Shown: positions 26,903 through 37,283, counted from the stretch's first letter. The stretch: DNA of 64,000 nucleotides from Allobosea lupini (GCF_900109525.1 NZ_FOAN01000004.1:62001-126000), one strand, 5' to 3'. Notes: generated by a model from the sequence alone, not told the origin. Program-made: numbers and translations.

Positions 26903-28151
26903 GGAACAGTTTTCGCCTGAAACGACCAGACTGTCGAGCGTACCGCCCGGCCCCTGGCTTTCGCTGGTCGGGCTCGGAGAGGATGGCCGTGCCGGCCTCT
27001 GCGCCGAGGCGCTGGCGGCGCTGGAGAGCGCCGAGATCGTCTTCGGCGGCGAGCGCCACCTCAAGCTGATCGGCGACGTGCCCGGTGAAGCCAGGCCCTG
27101 GCCACAGCCTTTCCGCAATGCGCTGCCGGCGATTCTGGCCGAAAAGGGCCGGAATGTCTGCGTGCTCGCGACCAGCGATCCGTTCCATTACGGCATCGGC
27201 GCCGGGCTGACCAAGGCGGTGCCGGCGGCGGAGATGCGCGTCATCCCGCAGCTCTCTTCCTTCTCGATGGCCTGCACGCGGATGCGCTGGCCGCAGGAGG
27301 AATGCGGGCTGGTCTCGCTGCATGGCCGTGCCCTTCAGAGGATCATCCCTTTTCTCCAGCCGGGCGCGCGGGTCCTGGCCCTGTCCTGGGACGATTCGAC
27401 GCCGCTCGCCGTCGCGCAGCTGATGAGCGCTCGCGGCTTCGGCGAAAGCACGATCACCGTGCTGGAAACGATCGGCGGACCGAACGAACGCATCCGGCAG
27501 ACTCGCGCCGACGCCTTCGCTCTGGATGGCATCGTGCCGCTCAACCTGCTGGCGATCGAGGTGGTCGCCAGCCGGGACGCCCGCATCCTGCCGTTGGCAA
27601 CCGGTCTCTCCGACGACTGGTTCGAGCATGACGGCCAGCTCACCAAGGCCGATATCCGGGCGATCACGCTCTCGGCGCTGGCCCCGCGCGCCGGCGAACT
27701 GCTCTGGGACATCGGCGCCGGCTCAGGCTCGATCGGCATCGAATGGAGCCTGCGCCATCGACACAACCGTGCCATCGCCTTCGAGGAGCGGCCGGAGCGC
27801 GCCGCCCGCATCGCCCGCAACCGGCTCGCGCTCGGTGCGCCGCCGCTCGAAGTGGTCGAGGGCAAGGCACCGGAGAGCTTTGCCGGAAAGGCGTCGCCCG
27901 ACGCCGTCTTTATCGGCGGCGGCCTGACCGACCCCGGCGTGTTCGAGGCTGCCTTCGCGGCGCTGAAGCCGCGCGGACGGCTGGTCGCCAATGCCGTGAC
28001 GATCGAGGGCGAAGCCAGGCTCGCCGGGCTGTTCGCGGTTCATGGCGGGAATCTGCGCCGGATCGGCGTCTCGCATCTCGATCCGATCGGGACGATGCAT
28101 GGCTGGCGCGCCGCGATGGCGGTGACGCAGTGGCGGGTGGTGAAGCCGTGA
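26901..28151 (+). CDS. cobL: Precorrin-6Y C5,15-methyltransferase (decarboxylating)
   Basis: 416 aa two-domain methyltransferase. The N-terminal CbiE-like tetrapyrrole methylase domain has LSLVGLGEDGRAGLCAEAL, EIVFGGERHL and LATSDPFHYGIG. The C-terminal CbiT-like Rossmann methylase has ELLWDIGAGSGSIGIEW near residue 265. It methylates C5 and C15 and decarboxylates the acetate side chain. The ATG at 26901 is interlocked with the cobK start. Followed by coupled cobE. Confidence 0.95.
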   Translation: MEQFSPETTRLSSVPPGPWLSLVGLGEDGRAGLCAEALAALESAEIVFGGERHLKLIGDVPGEARPWPQPFRNALPAILAEKGRNVCVLATSDPFHYGIGAGLTKAVPAAEMRVIPQLSSFSMACTRMRWPQEECGLVSLHGRALQRIIPFLQPGARVLALSWDDSTPLAVAQLMSARGFGESTITVLETIGGPNERIRQTRADAFALDGIVPLNLLAIEVVASRDARILPLATGLSDDWFEHDGQLTKADIRAITLSALAPRAGELLWDIGAGSGSIGIEWSLRHRHNRAIAFEERPERAARIARNRLALGAPPLEVVEGKAPESFAGKASPDAVFIGGGLTDPGVFEAAFAALKPRGRLVANAVTIEGEARLAGLFAVHGGNLRRIGVSHLDPIGTMHGWRAAMAVTQWRVVKP

Positions 28152-28534
28152 GCGACGTCACCGCCGGCATCGGCCTGCGCCCGGGCACATCGGAGGCCGA
28201 TATCGAGGCCTGCCTGACGCAGACGCTGGCCGCCGCCAACCTGCCCGCGGATGCGATCAAGCGCCTCGCCACCCTCGCCTCGCGCCGGGACGAGCCGGGG
28301 CTGGCGGCAGTGGCGCAGGCGCATGACCTCTCCCTCGTCGCCATCCCCGACGAAGCGCTAGCCGGCTTCGAGGCCGCCTGCGCGACGCGCTCGACCCGGA
28401 TTTCCGGGCTCTACGGCGTCGGCTCGGTGGCCGAGGCAGCCGCGCTCGCCGCGGCCGGGCCAGGAGCGACCCTGATCCAGCCGCGCATCGCTACCGCTCG
28501 CGTCACCTGCGCGCTCGCCCGGAGCGCGGCGTGA
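28148..28534 (+). CDS. cobE: CobE, cobalamin biosynthesis protein
   Basis: 128 aa, similar to the C-terminal domain of Cbi[18 protein letters not shown] at the start, [40 protein letters not shown] and CALARS at the end. Genetically part of the aerobic cobalamin route in P. denitrificans; its exact reaction is not settled. GTG start overlapping the cobL stop and GTG of cobM overlapping its own stop. Confidence 0.9.
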   Translation: MSDVTAGIGLRPGTSEADIEACLTQTLAAANLPADAIKRLATLASRRDEPGLAAVAQAHDLSLVAIPDEALAGFEAACATRSTRISGLYGVGSVAEAAALAAAGPGATLIQPRIATARVTCALARSAA

Positions 28535-29298
28535 CCGTCCATTTCATCGGCGCCGGCCCCGGCGCGGTCGATCTCATCACCCTGCGCGGGCGCGAGCTGA
28601 TCGGCGCCTGCCCGGTCTGCCTCTATGCGGGCTCGCTGATCCCCAAGGCGATGCTCGGCTGGTGCCCGGGAGGCGCGCGCATCGTCGACACCGCCCCGCT
28701 CGATCTCGACGCGATCATCGCCGAGATCGAGGCGGCCCATGACCAAGGCAAAGACGTCGCCCGGCTGCATTCCGGCGACATCTCGATCTGGAGCGCGACG
28801 GGGGAGCAGATGCGCCGGCTCGATCAGCTCGGCATCCCCTACGAGATCACGCCGGGCGTACCGGCCTTCGCCGCCGCGGCGGCGGCACTCAAGCGCGAAT
28901 TGACGCTGCCGGGCGTCGCGCAATCGCTGGTGCTGACCCGCACCTCCGGCCGCGCCTCGGCGATGCCGGAGACCGAAAAGCTGACGACTTTCGCAGCCTC
29001 CGGCGCGACGCTGGCAATCCATCTCTCGATCCATGTGATCGAGCAGGTCGTCGCGGAACTCATGCCCTTCTACGGCGCGGACTGCCCGGTCGCGATCGTC
29101 TTCCGCGCCTCCTGGCCGGAGGAGCGCGTCCTGCGCGGGCGGCTCGCGGATATCGCCGATGAGGTGCGGGCAGCCGAGCTGGAGCGGACCGCGCTGATCC
29201 TGGTTGGCCCGGCGCTGGCCGCCGAGGATTTTTCCGAGAGCGCGCTGTACTCCACCGGCTATGACCGCCGCTTCCGGCCGCGCGGAGGCCAGGAATGA
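28531..29298 (+). CDS. cobM: Precorrin-4 C11-methyltransferase
   Basis: 255 aa. [49 protein letters not shown] and [19 protein letters not shown] are CobM/CbiF signatures. SAM-dependent methylation at C11 of precorrin-4. GTG start coupled to cobE; stop overlaps the cobB ATG. Confidence 0.95.
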   Translation: MTVHFIGAGPGAVDLITLRGRELIGACPVCLYAGSLIPKAMLGWCPGGARIVDTAPLDLDAIIAEIEAAHDQGKDVARLHSGDISIWSATGEQMRRLDQLGIPYEITPGVPAFAAAAAALKRELTLPGVAQSLVLTRTSGRASAMPETEKLTTFAASGATLAIHLSIHVIEQVVAELMPFYGADCPVAIVFRASWPEERVLRGRLADIADEVRAAELERTALILVGPALAAEDFSESALYSTGYDRRFRPRGGQE

Positions 29299-30620
29299 CG
29301 GCCAAGGCCCTGCTCATCGCCGCGCCGCGTTCCGGCTCCGGCAAGACCACGATCACGCTCGGCCTGCAGCGAGCACTGTCCCAGCGCGGCCTCAAGGTCC
29401 GTGGGCTGAAATGCGGGCCGGATTACATCGATCCAGCCTTCCACGCCGCCGCGACGGGCGCCCCCAGCGCCAATCTCGACAGCTATGCGATGCCGGATGC
29501 CCTGCTCGGCCAGATCGCCAACGAGGCAGCCGGGGCGGCCGACATTATCGTCGCCGAAGGCTCGATGGGACTGTTCGACGGCGTGCCCGGCCCTGACGGG
29601 CATACCGGCACTGGCGCAGACATCGCGGCGCTGCTCGGCTGGCCGGTCGTGCTGGTCATCGACGTCTCCGGACAGGCGCAATCGGCCGGAGCGGTTGCGC
29701 TCGGCTGCATGCTCTACGACAAGCGCATTCGCGTCGCCGGGGTGATCCTCAACAAGGTTGCCAGCGAAAGGCATCGCCGGCTGGCTGCTGCCGGCATGGA
29801 GCGTATCGGCTTGCCGGTTCTCGGCGCCTTGCCGCGCGAGGCGAGCCTGATCCTGCCCGAGCGTCATCTCGGCCTGGTCCAGGCCGGCGAGACCGAGGAC
29901 CTGCGCCAGCGGCTCGATGCGCTGGCCGAAGCCGTCGCGGCGGCGGTCGATCTCGACGCCGTCGTCGCTGCTTCCAGCGCGACCAATTTGCCGGCTTCCG
30001 GGCGGCAGGTGTCGCCGCTGCCGGTGCCGGGCAAGCGCCTCGCCATCGGCCGCGACGCCGCCTTCAGCTTTGTCTACCCGCATGTCGAGGCCGGCTGGCG
30101 GGCGCAGGGCGCCGAGCTCGTGCCCTTCTCGCCGCTCGCGGACGAACCGCCACCGGAGGGCTGCGACGCGTGCTGGCTGCCGGGCGGCTATCCCGAACTG
30201 CATGCCGGCCGGCTCGCCGGCGCCTCGCGCTTTCTCGATGGCCTGCGCGATTTCGCCCACACCCGTCCGGTCCATGGCGAGTGCGGCGGCTACATGGTGC
30301 TGGGCAAGAGCCTGATCGACGCCGACGGCACCAGCCACGCCATGGCCGGGCTGCTCTCGGTCGAGACCAGCTTCGCCAAACGGAAGATGAATCTCGGCTA
30401 TCGCAATGCGGTGCTCGCCACCGACGGACCGCTCGGCCGCGCCGGCGATCGCCTCAGCGGCCACGAATTCCATTACGCGACCGTGATCTCGCAGGGCGAG
30501 GACCCGCCCTTTGCGGAGGTCACCGACCCACACGGCTCGCCGCCAGCGCCCGCCGGCAGCCGTCGCGGCCTCGTCTCGGGCTCGTTCTTCCACGCCATCG
30601 CGGTGCGGGAGGGCGCGTGA
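29295..30620 (+). CDS. cobB: Hydrogenobyrinic acid a,c-diamide synthase
   Basis: 441 aa glutamine-dependent amidase. The N-terminal P-loop domain ([29 protein letters not shown]) activates the carboxylate with ATP. The C-terminal class I glutamine amidotransferase domain carries its nucleophile in [11 protein letters not shown] (about Cys330) and the partner His in HEFHYATV. It makes the substrate for CobNST. Coupled to cobM upstream and bluB downstream. Confidence 0.95.
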   Translation: MTAKALLIAAPRSGSGKTTITLGLQRALSQRGLKVRGLKCGPDYIDPAFHAAATGAPSANLDSYAMPDALLGQIANEAAGAADIIVAEGSMGLFDGVPGPDGHTGTGADIAALLGWPVVLVIDVSGQAQSAGAVALGCMLYDKRIRVAGVILNKVASERHRRLAAAGMERIGLPVLGALPREASLILPERHLGLVQAGETEDLRQRLDALAEAVAAAVDLDAVVAASSATNLPASGRQVSPLPVPGKRLAIGRDAAFSFVYPHVEAGWRAQGAELVPFSPLADEPPPEGCDACWLPGGYPELHAGRLAGASRFLDGLRDFAHTRPVHGECGGYMVLGKSLIDADGTSHAMAGLLSVETSFAKRKMNLGYRNAVLATDGPLGRAGDRLSGHEFHYATVISQGEDPPFAEVTDPHGSPPAPAGSRRGLVSGSFFHAIAVREGA

Positions 30621-31249
30621 GCGCGCCGCCCGTCTTCGACGACCGCTTCCGCGACAAGCTCGGCGAGATCTTCGCCTGGCGCCGCGATGTCAGGCGTTTC
30701 CGCCGCGAGCCGGTGTCGGAGGAGCTCCTGACCAGGTTGTTCGAGCTGATGCAGCTTTCGCCCTCGGTCGGCCATTCGCAGCCCTGGCGCTGGCTGAAGG
30801 TCGCAGATGCCGAGCAGCGTGCCGCGGTGCAGGCCAGCTTCTCCCGCTGCAATGCCGATGCGCTGGCCGCGTATGAGGGCGAGCGCGCAGCGCTTTATGC
30901 CCGCCTGAAGCTCGAAGGCCTGTGCGAGGCGCCGGTGCAGTTCGCGGTGTTCTGCGACCACGCCACGGCGCAGGGTCATGGCCTCGGCAGCCGGACCATG
31001 CCGGAGATGCTGGACTATTCGGTCGTGGCGGCGATCACCCAGTTCTGGCTCGCCGCCCGCGCCCATGGGCTCGGCCTCGGCTGGGTCTCGATCCTCGACC
31101 CCGCTGAGATCGCAGCAATCGTCGGCGCGCCGCCTGACTGGAAGCTGATCGGCTATCTCTGTCTCGGCTATCCCGAGGAGGAACACGAGGTGCCCGAACT
31201 CGTCCGCGCCGGCTGGGAACGCGACCAGCGACTCACCGGACGCGATTAG
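30617..31249 (+). CDS. bluB: 5,6-dimethylbenzimidazole synthase
   Basis: 210 aa nitroreductase-fold enzyme that cannibalises FMNH2 with O2 to give DMB, the lower ligand of cobalamin. RDVRRFRREPVSEELL, MQLSPSVGHSQPWRW, and the lid residues of YLCLGYPEEEHEVPELVRAGWE are BluB motifs. GTG start overlaps the cobB stop. The gene ends in a TTAG overlap with the convergent MFS gene. Its place at the end of the operon joins lower-ligand supply to corrin synthesis. Confidence 0.93.
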   Translation: MSAPPVFDDRFRDKLGEIFAWRRDVRRFRREPVSEELLTRLFELMQLSPSVGHSQPWRWLKVADAEQRAAVQASFSRCNADALAAYEGERAALYARLKLEGLCEAPVQFAVFCDHATAQGHGLGSRTMPEMLDYSVVAAITQFWLAARAHGLGLGWVSILDPAEIAAIVGAPPDWKLIGYLCLGYPEEEHEVPELVRAGWERDQRLTGRD

Positions 31250-32442
31250 ACCTTCCGCCCGGGCGCACCGCGCAGGCCGAGCGCGGTCAGGACGGCGATC
31301 ACCGCCGCACCGCCGACGAGCCCGGCCGCCGAAGGCCAACCGAACGCTTCGATGACACTGCCGATGGCGACGGGCCCGACGACCTGGCCAAGATTGCTGC
31401 CCTGCATCAGCAGGCCGATGACGACAGGTGTCAATCCGGCCGCCGGCGCCAGCACCGGCGCAGACGACAGCAGGGTCGCAGGGATGATCCCGCCGACCAT
31501 CGAGAACAGGACGCAAAGGAGGAAGGTCGCGGAATCCGGCAGCAGGGCGAGAAAGATGCCGATGGCAGACAGACCCATCACGAGGCTTGCGGCCACGATC
31601 AGGCCGACGCGCGAGACGCCGCGCGCGAGCAACAGGCCGGCGGCGAGGTTGCCGATGATGTTGACGGCGCTGGCGAGGGCGCCGAGCAGGCCCGCCGCCG
31701 CGAGCGAGACCTGCATGCGCTGCATCAGCAGCACCGGCAGGAAATTGAACAGGGCGAAGAACATCAGCGCGTAGAGCGCGAAGATGAAGCCCAGGAGCAC
31801 TGGCCCGCGCGCGCTCAGCACCGCGCCGGCGTCGCCGGCAAGAGCCGTCCCGGATGGCCGCGTGCCGCCGCTAGTGTTCGGCACCGTCAGCACGGTCAGG
31901 ACCATCGCGGCGACCGCGAGCGCACCGGTAACCTGCCATATCATCCGCCAGTCGGTGAGCCAGAGCCCCGCGAGCATGGCGAGCGCGATGCCGGTCGGCA
32001 TGAAGCAGCTCCACAGCGCCATAGCGATGTCGCGCTGGGCAGGGCTGGCAACGCGCTGGAGGATTGCGGGGGCGGCAATGGTGATCAGCAGGAAGCCGAG
32101 CCCTTCGACGACGCGTGAGGCGAGCAGCATCGGAAAGCGTGGCGCCGCCGCTCCCAGGAAGGCGCCGAGCGCGATCGCCAGCAGGCCGAGCAGCAGAACG
32201 CGCCGAGCGCCGAGCGCGATGGCGAGCGTGCCGACCGGGATGCCGCCGACCATGCCAAGCACGGCGAAGATCGAGGCAAGCCAGCCGAGCGTGCCGAGAT
32301 CGAGCCCGAACTCGGCCTGGACCAGCGGCATCGCGATCGCCGCCTTGCCGACCTGCAGCGCCGCGACGATACCGCTGGCGACGACCACGGAAACAGCGAG
32401 CCAGTCGGTCCTGGCGTCCTCTGTTGCGACGGCAGCCGTCAT
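31246..32442 (-). CDS. MFS transporter, DHA1-like
   Basis: 398 aa with about 12 membrane helices. Loop 2-3 carries the MFS signature (GIPVGTLAIALGARRVLL), and the fourth helix holds ASRVVEGLGFLLITIAAP. Likely an exporter of small organic compounds (CynX/NimT or drug-efflux type); the substrate is not inferable. Divergent from a LysR regulator across 147 bp, so probably under its control. The stop overlaps that of bluB, but there is no functional sign that it belongs to the cobalamin block. Confidence 0.85.
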   Translation of the reverse strand: MTAAVATEDARTDWLAVSVVVASGIVAALQVGKAAIAMPLVQAEFGLDLGTLGWLASIFAVLGMVGGIPVGTLAIALGARRVLLLGLLAIALGAFLGAAAPRFPMLLASRVVEGLGFLLITIAAPAILQRVASPAQRDIAMALWSCFMPTGIALAMLAGLWLTDWRMIWQVTGALAVAAMVLTVLTVPNTSGGTRPSGTALAGDAGAVLSARGPVLLGFIFALYALMFFALFNFLPVLLMQRMQVSLAAAGLLGALASAVNIIGNLAAGLLLARGVSRVGLIVAASLVMGLSAIGIFLALLPDSATFLLCVLFSMVGGIIPATLLSSAPVLAPAAGLTPVVIGLLMQGSNLGQVVGPVAIGSVIEAFGWPSAAGLVGGAAVIAVLTALGLRGAPGRKV

Positions 32443-32540
32443 GAGCGCGATCTCGCGACGATGATCTCTGCGGGATGGTCGGCCATGCTCGGTTCCTTGG
32501 ATGGCATTACGGCGTCGCCCGGAGATGTCGTTTTCAGTCG

Positions 32541-32557
32541 ATCTCGAAAAGTGAGAT
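32541..32557. promoter_or_regulatory. Candidate LysR operator
   Basis: Inverted repeat ATCTC-N7-GAGAT between the divergent MFS and LysR genes, 33 bp upstream of the LysR start. Its symmetry and T/A framing fit a LysR box. Confidence 0.5.
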
Positions 32558-32589
32558 AATTGGCATCGAGTCGATCAAGGAAATCGATC

Positions 32590-33510
32590 ATGCTGGATGC
32601 ACTCACCCTAGACCAGATGCGTACCTTCGTGACCGTAGCCGAAGCCGGCAGCTTCCGGTCGGCCGCGACGCGGCTGTCGCGGGCCCAGTCCGCCATCAGC
32701 CATGCCATCGCCAATCTGGAGGGGCAGCTCGGCCTGCAACTGTTCGACCGCTCGGGCCATCGCCCGGCCCTGACGGCGGAAGGCAAAGCCTTGCTCACCG
32801 ACATCAGGGAGGTCCTGCTGCGCGTCGGCGCCTTGAAGGCCCGCGCCCATGGGCTGAGCCGGGGCGTCGAGATCGAGCTGTCGCTGACGATCGACGTGCT
32901 GTTCCCTATTCCCCTCATCGGCGCCGCCCTCGCCGGCCTGCGCGAGCAGTACCCCTCCGTCTCGATCAGGCTCGCCATCGAACCGCTCGGCGGGCCGATC
33001 GCGGCGCTTCTGGAGCGCCGCAGCGCTCTCGCCATCACGGTCGGCGAGAATTTCCGCGACCCGCGCATCGCGATCGAGGCCCTGACCAGCATGGAGGCGA
33101 TTGCGGTCGTCGCGGCGACACATCCGCTCGCCCGGGCGGGCGACGGGCGCATCCTGTCGCGCTCCGAACTCGCCGGACATCTCCAGATCGTGCAGATCGA
33201 CCCGACGCCGATCTCGGGCGCGCAGGATTTCGGCGTGCTCTCGCCGCAGACCTGCCGCGTCACCGGGCAGGACACCAAGCATGCGATGATCCTGGCCGGG
33301 CTCGGCTGGGGCCGGCTGCCGAGCTGGCTGATCGAGCGAGACCTTGCCGAAGGCAGGCTGGTCAGGGTCGCGACAAGGGCGCTCGGCCGGAACGCGCAGC
33401 TCCCGGCCGAAGCCTATCTCGCCCACCGCCTCGACGAGGCGATGGGCCCGGCCGCCCGCGCCTTCGCGCAGGCGCTGGCGCTGCTTTGCGAGGTCAGAGC
33501 GCGACCTTGA
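32590..33510 (+). CDS. LysR-family transcriptional regulator
   Basis: 306 aa. The N-terminal winged helix ([40 protein letters not shown]) is classical LTTR, followed by a periplasmic-binding-like effector domain. Start ATG 32590, preceded by AAGGAA. Divergent from the MFS gene, the usual target arrangement. Its 3' end overlaps the convergent CoA-transferase gene by 17 bp. Confidence 0.92.
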   Translation: MLDALTLDQMRTFVTVAEAGSFRSAATRLSRAQSAISHAIANLEGQLGLQLFDRSGHRPALTAEGKALLTDIREVLLRVGALKARAHGLSRGVEIELSLTIDVLFPIPLIGAALAGLREQYPSVSIRLAIEPLGGPIAALLERRSALAITVGENFRDPRIAIEALTSMEAIAVVAATHPLARAGDGRILSRSELAGHLQIVQIDPTPISGAQDFGVLSPQTCRVTGQDTKHAMILAGLGWGRLPSWLIERDLAEGRLVRVATRALGRNAQLPAEAYLAHRLDEAMGPAARAFAQALALLCEVRARP

Positions 33511-34147
33511 ACGGCGCTTCCGTCTTGGCCTTGATCTCGTCGAGCGAAACGCCCTCAGCAAGCTCGATCAGGGTCATGCCGCCGCCATTCTCGTCGATCG
33601 TGAAGACGCCGAGATCGGTGATCACCATGTCGACGACGCCGGCGCCGGTCAGCGGCAGGTCGCAGGCCTTGAGCAGCTTCGGCGATTCCGAGCCGTCCTT
33701 GTTCTTGGCGACGTGCTCCATCACCACGACGACCTTCTTGACGCCGGCGACGAGGTCCATGGCGCCGCCCATGCCCTTCACCATCTTGCCGGGGATCATC
33801 CAGTTGGCGAGGTCGCCATTCTCGGCAACCTGCATGGCGCCGAGGATGGAGAGGTCGATATGGCCGCCGCGGATCATGCCGAAGGAATCCGAAGACGAGA
33901 AATAGCTCGTCGTCGGCAGCTCGGTGATGGTCTGCTTGCCGGCATTGATCAGGTCCGGGTCCTCCTCGCCCTCATAGGGGAAAGGGCCCATGCCGAGCAT
34001 GCCGTTCTCCGACTGGAGCTGCACGCTCATGCCATCGGGGATGTAGTTCGAGACGAGCGTCGGAATGCCGATGCCGAGATTGACGTAGAAGCCGTCCTTC
34101 AGCTCCTTGGCGGCGCGAGCGGCGATCTGTTCACGGGTCCAGGCCAT
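33494..34147 (-). CDS. 3-oxoacid CoA-transferase, beta subunit
   Basis: 217 aa. The catalytic Glu is in [12 protein letters not shown] (Glu47), which forms the glutamyl-CoA thioester. [17 protein letters not shown] and [14 protein letters not shown] are typical of SCOT/PcaJ/ScoB subunits. Acts on acetoacetate or 3-oxoadipate with succinyl-CoA; the sequence alone does not settle which, but the absence of protocatechuate genes nearby favours ketone-body use. 15 nt after the alpha subunit gene. Confidence 0.92.
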   Translation of the reverse strand: MAWTREQIAARAAKELKDGFYVNLGIGIPTLVSNYIPDGMSVQLQSENGMLGMGPFPYEGEEDPDLINAGKQTITELPTTSYFSSSDSFGMIRGGHIDLSILGAMQVAENGDLANWMIPGKMVKGMGGAMDLVAGVKKVVVVMEHVAKNKDGSESPKLLKACDLPLTGAGVVDMVITDLGVFTIDENGGGMTLIELAEGVSLDEIKAKTEAPFKVAL

Positions 34148-34162
34148 GTGCTGATCTCCTTC

Positions 34163-34870
34163 TCAAGCCGTTTCGCGCTTGCGCACGGTGCGCTGCTCGA
34201 TGCGCTTCACCGGATTGGCGACGTGCACGATGCGCTTCACGAAGATGCCGGGGGTGTGGATCTGGTCGGGATCGATCTCGCCGGCCGGGACAAGATGCTC
34301 GACCTGAGCGATCGTCATGCGCGAGGCGCTGGCCATCATCGGATTGAAGTTGCGCGCCGTCTTCCGGTAGACGAGGTTGCCCTCGGTATCGCCCTTCCAG
34401 GCATGGACGATCGAGATGTCGGCGAAGAGGCCGCGCTCCATGATGTAGCGCTCGCCGTCGAACTCGCGCTCCTCCTTGCCCTCGGCGATCAGCGTGCCGA
34501 CGCCGGTCTTGGTGAAGAAGGCCGGGATGCCGGCGCCGCCGGCCCGGATGCGTTCGGCCAGCGTGCCCTGCGGGTTGAATTCGAGCTCGAGCTGGCCGGA
34601 AAGATACTGCTCGGCGAAGAGCTTGTTCTCGCCGACGTAAGAGCTGATCATCTTCCTGATCTGCTTGGTCTCGAGCAGGATGCCGAGGCCGGCGCCGTCG
34701 ACGCCGGCATTGTTGGAGATGAAGGTCAGGTCCTTGGCGCCGGAGTCGCGGATCGCCTCGATCAGCGTGTCGGGAATGCCGCAGAGGCCGAAGCCGCCGG
34801 CCATGATGGTCATGCCGTCCTTGACGACGCCGGCGAGCGCCGCCTTGGCGTCAGGAAAAACCTTCTTCAT
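34163..34870 (-). CDS. 3-oxoacid CoA-transferase, alpha subunit
   Basis: 235 aa from the ATG at 34870. TIMAGGFGLCGIPDTLIEA is the CoA-binding glycine loop; ISNNAGVDGAGLG and VHAWKGDTEGNLVYRKTARN are subunit A motifs. Start chosen because it begins with the conserved MKKVFPDAKAAL and has GAAGG upstream; a longer reading has no support. Forms the active enzyme with the beta subunit encoded next. Confidence 0.93.
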   Translation of the reverse strand: MKKVFPDAKAALAGVVKDGMTIMAGGFGLCGIPDTLIEAIRDSGAKDLTFISNNAGVDGAGLGILLETKQIRKMISSYVGENKLFAEQYLSGQLELEFNPQGTLAERIRAGGAGIPAFFTKTGVGTLIAEGKEEREFDGERYIMERGLFADISIVHAWKGDTEGNLVYRKTARNFNPMMASASRMTIAQVEHLVPAGEIDPDQIHTPGIFVKRIVHVANPVKRIEQRTVRKRETA

Positions 34871-35067
34871 CGGGATGCCTTCGTCGCTGGTGATCGTAAG
34901 GGAGCCTCGAAAAACAACTAGCCGAGCGCATGGTGCGGTTGCAACATCAGTCGCCGACGCGCCCGTCCTGCGGCCATGCGCAGCCAGGAGCCTCGAACGG
35001 CGAGACATGACAGCCCGGCCCGGCCGATGCTACCAAACGGCGCGCCCTGCCTTCCGGAGCCACGCCC

Positions 35068-36336
35068 GTGCCCGCTTCCCGCTCCATCCTGCTGATCATC
35101 GGCGGCGGCATCGCCGCCTATAAGTGCCTGGAGCTGATCCGGCGCCTGAAGGATCACGGCATCGCCTGCCGCTGCATCCTGACCAAGGCGGGCGAGCAGT
35201 TCGTCACGCCGCTGGCGGTGTCGTCGCTCGCGGGCGAGAAATGCTTCACCGACCTGTTCTCTCTGACCGACGAGGCCGATATCGGCCATATCGCCCTGTC
35301 GCGCTCGACCGATCTTCTGGTCGTCGCGCCCGCCACCGCCGACCTGATCGCCAAGATGGCGAACGGCCATGCCGACGATCTCGCCTCCACCGCGTTATTG
35401 GCAACGGACAAGCGCGTCCTGATCGCACCGGCGATGAACCCGCGGATGTGGCAGCATCCGGCGACGCGGCGCAACATGGCGACGCTGCAGAAGGACGGCG
35501 TCCTCGTCGTCGGCCCCAATTCCGGCGCCATGGCCGAGCGCGGCGAGAGCGGCCCCGGCCGCATGGCCGAGCCGCACGAACTTCTGGCCGCAATCGAGAT
35601 GGCGCTCGCCGGCGACAACAGGCAGACGCCGTCGATCGGCTTCCTGGGCCGCCTGCCCGGCGGGGCGCCATCCGGGCCGAAGCCGCTTGCGGGCAGGCGC
35701 GTGCTCGTCACCTCCGGCCCGACGCACGAGCCGATCGACCCGGTGCGCTATATCGCCAACCGCTCCTCCGGCAAGCAGGGCCACGCCATCGCGGCAGCCG
35801 CGGCGGCCGCGGGCGCGCAGGTGACGCTGATCTCCGGGCCGGTGACGATTCCCGACCCCGTCGGTGTCAACACCGTCCATGTCGAGAGCGCGCGCGACAT
35901 GCTGGCGGCGACTGAAAGCGCGCTGCCAGCCGATATCGCAATCTTCGCCGCGGCCGTCGCCGACTGGCGGACCGCCGATGCCGCTGGCCAGAAGATGAAG
36001 AAGGATGGCAAGAGTCCGCCCAGCCTCGCGCTGGTCGAGAATCCCGACATCCTCGCCACCATCGCGGCGCGCGAGATCGACCGGCCGGCCCTAGTCGTCG
36101 GCTTCGCGGCGGAGACGCAGAACGTCGTCGACTACGCCCGCGCCAAGCTGGCGAAGAAGGGCTGCGACCTGATCGTCGCCAACGATGTCGGCGGCACCGG
36201 GGTGATGGGCGGCGACGCCAATACCGTTCACCTCGTCACAACGGACAGCGTCGAGACCTGGCCGACCTTGCCCAAGGTGGATGTGGCGACGCGTCTCGTC
36301 GCGCATTTCGCCGACCTGCTGGCGCATAAGGGCTGA
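35068..36336 (+). CDS. coaBC: Bifunctional phosphopantothenoylcysteine decarboxylase / phosphopantothenate-cysteine ligase
   Basis: 422 aa coenzyme A synthesis enzyme. The N-terminal flavoprotein CoaC domain has [43 protein letters not shown] and [17 protein letters not shown]. The C-terminal CoaB domain begins with [18 protein letters not shown] and [20 protein letters not shown] and ALVENPDIL hold the usual Lys and Asn. The E. coli substrate-clamp Cys (SQACGDIGPGRM) is replaced here by [15 protein letters not shown], which I recall as common in alphaproteobacteria. GTG start; dut follows 5 nt later. Confidence 0.94.
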   Translation: MPASRSILLIIGGGIAAYKCLELIRRLKDHGIACRCILTKAGEQFVTPLAVSSLAGEKCFTDLFSLTDEADIGHIALSRSTDLLVVAPATADLIAKMANGHADDLASTALLATDKRVLIAPAMNPRMWQHPATRRNMATLQKDGVLVVGPNSGAMAERGESGPGRMAEPHELLAAIEMALAGDNRQTPSIGFLGRLPGGAPSGPKPLAGRRVLVTSGPTHEPIDPVRYIANRSSGKQGHAIAAAAAAAGAQVTLISGPVTIPDPVGVNTVHVESARDMLAATESALPADIAIFAAAVADWRTADAAGQKMKKDGKSPPSLALVENPDILATIAAREIDRPALVVGFAAETQNVVDYARAKLAKKGCDLIVANDVGGTGVMGGDANTVHLVTTDSVETWPTLPKVDVATRLVAHFADLLAHKG

Positions 36337-36341
36337 GATCG

Positions 36342-36827
36342 ATGGCGACGCTCCGCATCAGGCGCCTGCCGCACGCCCAGGGCCTGGCGCTGCCGGCCTA
36401 TGAGACGGTCGGCGCCGCCGGGCTCGACCTGCGTGCCGCCCTGCCGGACGGGCCGCTGCGGCTGGAGCCGGGGGCGCGGCTGCTCGTGCCGACCGGCCTC
36501 GTGCTCGAACTGCCTGATGGAACGGAAGGGCAAGTCAGGCCGCGCTCGGGCCTGGCGTTGCGCCATGGCGTCACCCTGCTCAATACACCGGGCACGATCG
36601 ACGCGGACTATCGCGGCGAGGTCGGGATCATCCTGATCAATCATGGCCGGGAGGCCTTCACCATCCAGCACGGCGACCGTATCGCACAGCTCGTCATCGC
36701 TGCCGTGCTGCAGGCGGACATCGCCGAGGTCGGGGAACTCAGCGAGACCGAACGCGGCGCCGGCGGCTTCGGCTCGACCGGGGTGAGCGATGCCGCGCTG
36801 CGGCAAGCGGCCGGAGACAAGGCATGA
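36342..36827 (+). CDS. dut: dUTP diphosphatase
   Basis: 161 aa trimeric dUTPase. Motif 1 AAGLDLRA, motif 2 RPRSGLAL, motif 3 [17 protein letters not shown] with the catalytic Asp, motif 4 HGDRIAQLV and motif 5 [10 protein letters not shown]. The coaBC-dut order is widespread in proteobacteria. The stop overlaps the ATG of the Rrf2 gene. Confidence 0.96.
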   Translation: MATLRIRRLPHAQGLALPAYETVGAAGLDLRAALPDGPLRLEPGARLLVPTGLVLELPDGTEGQVRPRSGLALRHGVTLLNTPGTIDADYRGEVGIILINHGREAFTIQHGDRIAQLVIAAVLQADIAEVGELSETERGAGGFGSTGVSDAALRQAAGDKA

Positions 36828-37276
36828 TCCAGCTCTCGCGCCGCAGCCTGCTCGCCGTCACCGCGGTTGTCGACATCGCCCTGCACGCCCGCCCGACCCC
36901 GGTCGCGGCCAAGGCGCTGGCGGCCCGGCACGAACTGCCGCCGCGCCATCTGGAGACCGTGCTGCAGGCGCTGGTCAGGGTCGGCATCCTCAAGGGCGTG
37001 CGCGGCCCGCGCGGCGGCTATGAGCTCGCCAAGGAGCGCCGCCGCATCACTGCCGGCGAGATCGTGCGCGCCGCCATGCAGGCCAATGCCGACGAAGCCC
37101 TGCCGCCGTTGCCGCAATCCGCGCTGGTCGACGTGGTCATCGACCCGATGATGCAGCAGGCCATGGAAGCCTGGCTCGCCAAGCTCGACGCCGTCACCGT
37201 CGCCGATCTCTGCCGCGAGGCGGAAGGGCGCGCAGCGACAGGGAAGCCGGCGATCGATACGGATTTCACAATCTGA
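36824..37276 (+). CDS. Rrf2-family transcriptional regulator
   Basis: 150 aa. N-terminal Rrf2 winged helix ([62 protein letters not shown]). It lacks the Cys cluster of IscR/NsrR; its only Cys is near the C-terminus (VADLCRE), so Fe-S sensing is unlikely, as in CymR. Next to cysK across 103 bp with inverted repeats, so control of cysteine synthesis is a reasonable inference. Translationally coupled to dut. Confidence 0.88.
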   Translation: MIQLSRRSLLAVTAVVDIALHARPTPVAAKALAARHELPPRHLETVLQALVRVGILKGVRGPRGGYELAKERRRITAGEIVRAAMQANADEALPPLPQSALVDVVIDPMMQQAMEAWLAKLDAVTVADLCREAEGRAATGKPAIDTDFTI

Positions 37277-37283
37277 TCTGTTT

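Noticed and set aside
33344..34921. 525-codon plus-strand frame across the CoA-transferase genes
   Set aside because: Antisense to two well-conserved subunits; no recognisable motifs.
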